Shown: positions 14,262 to 18,281 of the stretch, one piece after another | How the letters are laid out: each line of letters opens with the position of its first letter | Numbering within the stretch: position 1 is the first letter of the stretch | Assembly (NCBI GenBank): GCA_003242675.1 | Contig: QGVE01000046.1 | Coordinates: 1 to 18,281 of the forward strand | Origin: Bacillota bacterium | GTDB lineage: Bacteria > Bacillota_E > Symbiobacteriia > Symbiobacteriales > Symbiobacteriaceae | DNA length: 18,281 nucleotides | Direction of reading: 5' to 3' | Notes under the pieces: model-generated | The model's input: the letters and a program-made list of their open reading frames with translations, nothing else | Database searches by the model: none | What the model was told of the DNA's origin: nothing | Program-made: the position numbers and the translations under genes

Positions 14262-16232
14262 GTGGTCGTGCGACGTACGGCCCTGATGGATGAAGAGCTG
14301 CGGCCGCTGGTGCGGGCGACGGTGCTGAGCGGCCTCTTCCTGGCGACCGGCTGGCTGTGGGAGCGGCTGGCGCCGGGCCTGGCGAGCTGGGCGGCCGTCT
14401 GTTACGCGGCCGCGTACGTCGCAGGCGGCTACCTGCGGGTGCGGGACGGGCTGGCTGCGCTGCGGCAGGGCAGCCTGAACATCGACATGCTGATGGTCCT
14501 CGGCGCCGCGGGCGCGGCGGTCCTGGGCCGCTGGAGCGAGGGCGCCGTCCTGATCTTCCTGTTCGCGCTGTCCAACGCCCTGGAGGAGTTCGCCTCCGGC
14601 CGCACCCGGCGGGCGATCGAGGCCCTGGTCACGCTCCGGCCGGAGCAGGCCCTGGTGCGGTCGGCGGACGGCCGGGAGCGGCTGGTGCCCCTCGAGGAAG
14701 TGCGGGTGGGCGACCTGGTCGTCGTCCGGCCCGGGGAGCGGCTGGGCGTGGACGGCGTCGTGGTGGAGGGCCGGTCCGCCATCGACCAGGCGGCCATCAC
14801 CGGCGAGTCGGTGCCGGTGGCCAAGGAGCCCGGTGCGCCGGTCTACGCCGGGACCGTGAACACCACCGGCACGCTGCTCATCCGGGTGACGAAGCCTTCG
14901 ACCGACTCGACCCTGGCGCGGATCATCCGGCTGGTGGAGGAGGCGCAGGAGCACAAGGCCCGCGCCCAGCGGATCGTGGACTGGATCGACCGCTACTATA
15001 CGCTGATCGTGGTCGCCGTGGCCCTGCTGACGTGGACGGTCCCGCCGCTGGCCGCCGGGTGGGCCTGGTCGGACAGCTTCTACCTCGCCATGCAGCTGCT
15101 CGTGGTCATGTCCCCGTGCGCGCTGGTGATCGCCACGCCGGCCGCGCTGCTCTCCGGCATCGCCGCCGGCGCCCGGCAGGGCGTCCTCTTCAAGGGCGGC
15201 GCCCACCTGGAGCGGGCGGGAACCGTGCGGGTGGTCGCCTTCGACAAGACCGGCACGCTGACGGAGGGCCGGCCGGAGCTCACCGCCGTCATCCCGGCCG
15301 GGGGGGTGTCGGAGGCCGAGCTCCTGCGGCTGGCCGGGTCGGCGGAGCTGCGCTCCGGCCACCCGGTGGGTCAGGCCGTCGCCGCTGCGGCCCGCCTGCG
15401 GCTCGGCGAGCTGCCGCAGCCCGCGCAGGCGGAGGAGCAGCCGGGGCTGGGCGTCTCCGCTGAGGTGGAGGGCCGGCGCGTGCTGGTGGGCGGCCGGCGC
15501 CTGGTGGAGCCGTTCGCGGACGAGTGGATGCTGCGGACGGCGGAGCGGCTGGAGGAGCGCGGAGAGACCGCGGTGCTGGTGGTCGCCGACGGCCGGCCCC
15601 TGGGCGTGCTGGGCGTCGCAGACCGGGTCCGGCCCCAGGCCCGGGCGGTCGTTGCCGCCCTGCGGGCGCAGGGGATCGAGCGGGTCGTGATGCTCACCGG
15701 CGACAACGAGCGGGTGGCGGCCGCCGTGGCCGCGGAGACCGGCGTGGACGAGTTCCGCGCGAGCCTCCTGCCGGGCGACAAGCTGCAGATCATCGAGGAG
15801 CTGGAGCGGCGCTACGGCCCCGTGGCGATGGTCGGCGACGGCGTCAACGACGCGCCCGCCCTGGCCCGGGCCAGCCTCGGCGTGGCGATGGGCGGCGCCG
15901 GAAACGACGCGGCCCTGGAGAGCGCGGACGTGGTGCTGATGTCCGACGACCTCGCCCGCCTGACGGACGTCTTCCGGCTGGGCCGGCTGGCCCGGCGGGT
16001 CGTCGGCCAGAACCTGGCCTTCGCCGCAGGCGTCATCGTCGTGCTGGCGGCGCTCAGCCTGGCGGGCAGCCTCACCCTCCCGCTGGCGGTGGTGGGGCAC
16101 GAGGGCTCGACGATCCTCGTGGCGACCAACGGCCTCCGGCTCCTGCTGGCAGGCCGGCGTGCCGCCCTGCCGGCGCCGGTGCCGGGCCTGCAGCCCGCGG
16201 CCCGGGGCACGCGGACCGAGCCGGCGGCGTAG
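14262..16232 (+). CDS. P1B-4-type heavy-metal-transporting ATPase (PfeT/CoaT-like)
   Basis: 656 aa from GTG 14262, with GGAGGTG at 14250-14256. It is a P-type ATPase with eight predicted TM helices and no N-terminal metal-binding domain. Visible motifs are TGES (180-183), the phosphorylated D328 in [29 protein letters not shown] and [10 protein letters not shown] (hinge D526). The TM6 motif is SPC (284-286) and TM8 has HEGST (613-617); together these define subgroup P1B-4. Members export Fe2+ or Co2+ (PfeT, formerly ZosA, in B. subtilis; CtpD, CoaT). Regulation by a PerR-like neighbour through two Fur-type boxes favours Fe2+ efflux, but Co2+ or Zn2+ remain possible. An intrinsic terminator follows. 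Confidence 0.95.
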   Translation: MVVRRTALMDEELRPLVRATVLSGLFLATGWLWERLAPGLASWAAVCYAAAYVAGGYLRVRDGLAALRQGSLNIDMLMVLGAAGAAVLGRWSEGAVLIFLFALSNALEEFASGRTRRAIEALVTLRPEQALVRSADGRERLVPLEEVRVGDLVVVRPGERLGVDGVVVEGRSAIDQAAITGESVPVAKEPGAPVYAGTVNTTGTLLIRVTKPSTDSTLARIIRLVEEAQEHKARAQRIVDWIDRYYTLIVVAVALLTWTVPPLAAGWAWSDSFYLAMQLLVVMSPCALVIATPAALLSGIAAGARQGVLFKGGAHLERAGTVRVVAFDKTGTLTEGRPELTAVIPAGGVSEAELLRLAGSAELRSGHPVGQAVAAAARLRLGELPQPAQAEEQPGLGVSAEVEGRRVLVGGRRLVEPFADEWMLRTAERLEERGETAVLVVADGRPLGVLGVADRVRPQARAVVAALRAQGIERVVMLTGDNERVAAAVAAETGVDEFRASLLPGDKLQIIEELERRYGPVAMVGDGVNDAPALARASLGVAMGGAGNDAALESADVVLMSDDLARLTDVFRLGRLARRVVGQNLAFAAGVIVVLAALSLAGSLTLPLAVVGHEGSTILVATNGLRLLLAGRRAALPAPVPGLQPAARGTRTEPAA

Positions 16233-16294
16233 CCAGGGGCCGTGGGCCCGCGGGCGGGCGACGGCCAGAGGAACAAACGATGCAGAAACGGCGA

Positions 16295-16331
16295 TCGGGA
16301 GGCGCAGCAAGGGGCGCCTCCCGAGATTTTT
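16295..16331 (+). terminator. Intrinsic terminator of the P1B-4 ATPase gene
   Basis: An 11-bp stem, TCGGGAGGCGC (16295-16305) with GCGCCTCCCGA (16314-16324), an 8-nt loop and a GATTTTT tail. It ends just before the argG promoter. Confidence 0.9.
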
Positions 16332-16339
16332 CATCCCTA

Positions 16340-16376
16340 TTGCATACTTATTCATTCACGGGTATAATCATGCATC
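16340..16376 (+). promoter_or_regulatory. argG promoter with two ARG half-regions
   Basis: The -35 is TTGCAT (16340-16345) and the -10 is consensus TATAAT (16363-16368), with a 17-bp spacer. The reverse complement of the upstream box contains ATGAATAAGTATGCAA, an ARG-box match. GTATAATCATGCA spans the -10, identical to the argB promoter over 13 bases. The transcript should start near 16375 with a leader of about 45 nt. Confidence 0.87.
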
Positions 16377-16419
16377 AAGAGACCCGGGGAGCCGGGCAAG
16401 GACGAGGAGGCTCCGACAA

Positions 16420-17625
16420 ATGGCGAAGAAGAAGTGCGTGCTGGCCTACTCTGGCGGGCTGGACACCTCGGTGGCGATCCACTGGATCAAGGAGAACTAC
16501 GACGCCGACGTCGTGGCCCTGGCGGTGGACCTGGGGGCCAACGACAAGGACCTGGACTTCATCCGGCAGAAGGCGCTCTCCATCGGCGCCGTGAAGAGCT
16601 ACGTGTACGACGCCCGGAAGGAGTTCGCCTACGACTTCATCCTGCCGACGCTCCAGGCCAACGCCTGCTACGAGTCCAAGTACTACCTCTCGGCGGCGCT
16701 CTCCCGGCCGCTGATCGCCAAGCTGCTGGTGAAGGTCGCCGAGGAGGAGGGGGCCGACTTTGTCGCCCACGGCTGCACGGGCAAGGGGAACGACCAGGTG
16801 CGGTTCGAGGTCTCCGTCGCGGCCCTGAACCCGAACCTGCAGGTGCTGGCGCCGGTGCGCGAGTGGGCGTGGAGCCGGGAGGAGGAGATCGAGTACGCCC
16901 AGAAGCACGGCATCCCCGTCCCGGTGGGCAAGGAGAACCCGTTCTCCATCGACGTGAACCTCTGGGGCCGCTCCTGCGAGGCCGGTGTGCTGGAGGACCC
17001 GTGGGTCGAGCCGCCGGAGGAGGCCTTTGCGTGGACCGTGAACCCCGAGGACGCGCCGGACGAGCCCGAGTACGTGGAGATCGGCTTTGAGCAGGGGGTG
17101 CCGGTCTCGCTGAACGGCGAGCCCCTCGACCTGGTGACGCTGATCGAGCGGCTGCACGCCATCGCAGGCCGCCACGGGGTGGGCCGCATCGACCACGTGG
17201 AGAACCGGCTGGTCGGCATCAAGTCCCGGGAGGTCTACGAGATGCCGGCGGCGGTGGTGCTGACCCTGGCCCACAAGGACCTGGAGACCATCACCCTGCC
17301 CCGGGAGCTGCACCACTTCAAGCTGGGGCTGGAGCAGCAGTACGCCGAGCTGGTCTACTACGGCCTCTGGTTCCACCCGCTGAAGGAGTGCCTGGACGCG
17401 TTCATCAAGAAGTCGCAGGAGACCGTGACCGGCAAGGTGCGGGTGAAGCTGTACAAGGGCTCCGCCGTCTGCGTGGGCCGCACCTCGCCCTACACCCTCT
17501 ACTCCTACGACCTCGCCACCTACGACAAGGCCGACAAGTTCGACCACAAGGCGGCCAAGGGGTTCATCGACATCTTCGGCCTGCCGACCAAGGTGTACGC
17601 CGCCGTGCAGAAGAGCAAGGCGTAG
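16420..17625 (+). CDS. argG: Argininosuccinate synthase
   Basis: 401 aa from ATG 16420, with AGGAGG at 16405-16410. The longer open frame to 16159 crosses the terminator and promoter and is rejected. It condenses citrulline and aspartate, using ATP, to argininosuccinate in the cytoplasm. The ATP pyrophosphatase loop AYSGGLDTS is at 9-17. Substrate-binding motifs include [31 protein letters not shown] and [17 protein letters not shown]. Length and full motif set are normal for the family. It stands alone under an ARG-box promoter and ends before an intrinsic terminator. argH, a common neighbour, is not next to it. Confidence 0.97.
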   Translation: MAKKKCVLAYSGGLDTSVAIHWIKENYDADVVALAVDLGANDKDLDFIRQKALSIGAVKSYVYDARKEFAYDFILPTLQANACYESKYYLSAALSRPLIAKLLVKVAEEEGADFVAHGCTGKGNDQVRFEVSVAALNPNLQVLAPVREWAWSREEEIEYAQKHGIPVPVGKENPFSIDVNLWGRSCEAGVLEDPWVEPPEEAFAWTVNPEDAPDEPEYVEIGFEQGVPVSLNGEPLDLVTLIERLHAIAGRHGVGRIDHVENRLVGIKSREVYEMPAAVVLTLAHKDLETITLPRELHHFKLGLEQQYAELVYYGLWFHPLKECLDAFIKKSQETVTGKVRVKLYKGSAVCVGRTSPYTLYSYDLATYDKADKFDHKAAKGFIDIFGLPTKVYAAVQKSKA

Positions 17626-17644
17626 CATTTGCGAAAAGACGGCC

Positions 17645-17679
17645 GCGCCGCCCCTCGCCGGGGCGGCGCCGGTGTTTTC
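17645..17679 (+). terminator. Intrinsic terminator of argG
   Basis: A 10-bp perfect stem, GCGCCGCCCC (17645-17654) with GGGGCGGCGC (17660-17669), loop TCGCC, and a tail with TTTT at 17675-17678. Confidence 0.88.
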
Positions 17680-17745
17680 CAGGGGAGGAAAGCGGCGCCC
17701 CGAAGCGAACATGAGAGCGGAAAAGTCTGACGGGGGGTGGCGCCG

Positions 17746-18281
17746 ATGGCCAGGGTATACTACCGGCTGATCCTGACCGTGCTCTGCGCCCTGGCGGCCT
17801 ACGTCACCCCGGCCTACACCTTGAAGTTCCCGTATCACCTGCCCTACTTCGGCGGCGGGCTGGTCGCGGCCCTCCTGGCCTGGTCCTTTCTCCGGATGGC
17901 CATCCTGCTGGAGCCCGAGGTCAAGCCCGGCATCCAGTTCATCGTCGGTGCCGGGTTCGCCGTCGTCTCCTGGGCCCACATCTCAATGGTCGCCGTGCTC
18001 ATCATCCTTCCGCAGGTGATCCGGGCCGGCCGGCTGCTGGACACGTTCGACCCCATCTGGATCCTGGGCGGCTTATCGCCGCTCTGCGTGCCGGCGGCGG
18101 CGGTCGCCCTCCGCCTCCTGGGCCGGCCGTTTCTGCCTTCCCTCGCGTCCGCCCTCTTCCGGTTCTCGGTGCCCCTGGGCTTCCTCAGCCTCATCCCCCG
18201 CTGGCTGCACCTGCCCAAGCAGTTCCGCTGGCTGTTCCTCTTCACCGGGGTGATGTTCCTGGTGCTGGACGGGCTGGGGTA
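17746..18281 (+). CDS. Hypothetical polytopic membrane protein (3' end outside window)
   Basis: An open frame of 178 codons from ATG 17746 continues past the window end with no stop, so the protein is partial. GGGGGGTGG at 17732-17740 is a well-placed ribosome site. The translation starts MARVYYRLILTVLCALAAY and is mostly hydrophobic. About six TM segments lie near 8-24, 34-55, 64-90, 104-122, 134-150 and 163-178, with short charged loops and few acidic residues. No signature motif or family was recognised; an N-terminal membrane region in front of a soluble domain further downstream is possible. It follows the argG terminator by about 66 bp, so it is probably a separate transcript. No clear promoter was identified. 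Confidence 0.7.
   Translation, partial: MARVYYRLILTVLCALAAYVTPAYTLKFPYHLPYFGGGLVAALLAWSFLRMAILLEPEVKPGIQFIVGAGFAVVSWAHISMVAVLIILPQVIRAGRLLDTFDPIWILGGLSPLCVPAAAVALRLLGRPFLPSLASALFRFSVPLGFLSLIPRWLHLPKQFRWLFLFTGVMFLVLDGLG

Noticed and set aside
14279..14500. N-terminal heavy-metal-associated (CxxC) domain in the ATPase
   Set aside because: There is no CxxC or His-rich segment before the first TM helix; the protein starts almost directly with a TM segment, as usual for P1B-4.
14226..16355. A 709-codon open frame on the minus strand
   Set aside because: It is an antisense shadow of the P1B-4 ATPase, low in complexity (Gly/Arg/His/Gln/Pro-rich), with no ribosome site. Such shadows are expected at this GC content.
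1..18281. CRISPR array, tRNA or rRNA genes, transposase, prophage or restriction/defence genes
   Set aside because: I looked for regular direct repeats, cloverleaf-like segments and hallmark motifs and found none. The repeats present are terminators, operators and the Gly-Asp-Leu coding repeat.

Overview
The window is very GC-rich (near 70% by eye). Most genes carry strong GGAGG-type ribosome binding sites, GTG starts are common, and many transcripts end in textbook intrinsic terminators. These traits, a FloT/YuaF-type pair, a PerR-like regulator and B. subtilis-type ARG boxes point to a high-GC member of the Firmicutes/Clostridia, most like Symbiobacterium. That placement is inference; no 16S or other marker is present.

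Layout. 1-2635: one minus-strand gene and two overlapping plus-strand genes for unrecognised membrane proteins, closed by a perfect hairpin terminator. 2719-5611: argC, a GNAT acetyltransferase of the short ArgA type, and argJ under an ARG-box promoter. 5644-5951: a small minus-strand gene with its own terminator, convergent to argJ. 6191-7744: a Nudix hydrolase and a membrane protein with a C-terminal zinc ribbon. 7757-9926: argB and argD under a second ARG-box promoter. 9927-10348: a structured intergenic region between two near-identical hairpins, holding two doubtful tiny ORFs. 10349-13477 (minus): flotillin, its NfeD/YuaF partner and a glyoxalase-DinB fusion. 13478-16232: a Fur/PerR-family regulator and a P1B-4 heavy-metal ATPase, linked by shared 7-1-7 operator palindromes. 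16340-17625: argG under a third ARG-box promoter. 17746-end: start of a membrane protein that runs off the window.

How it works together. The arg genes supply N-acetylglutamate (GNAT enzyme and ArgJ), phosphorylate it (ArgB), reduce it (ArgC), transaminate it (ArgD), release ornithine with recycling of the acetyl group (ArgJ), and convert citrulline to argininosuccinate (ArgG). argF, argH and argR are absent here. The three arg promoters share a 37-bp module in which two ARG half-regions sit on the -35 and -10 in the same register, implying coordinated ArgR repression. Independently, the Fur-family regulator probably controls itself and the ATPase, resembling the PerR-PfeT iron-efflux circuit of B. 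subtilis. The FloT/YuaF-like pair is a membrane-microdomain module. I saw no tRNA, rRNA, CRISPR array, insertion sequence or phage gene. The least explained parts are the 9927-10348 interval and the Gly-Asp-Leu repeat tract in the NfeD-like protein.
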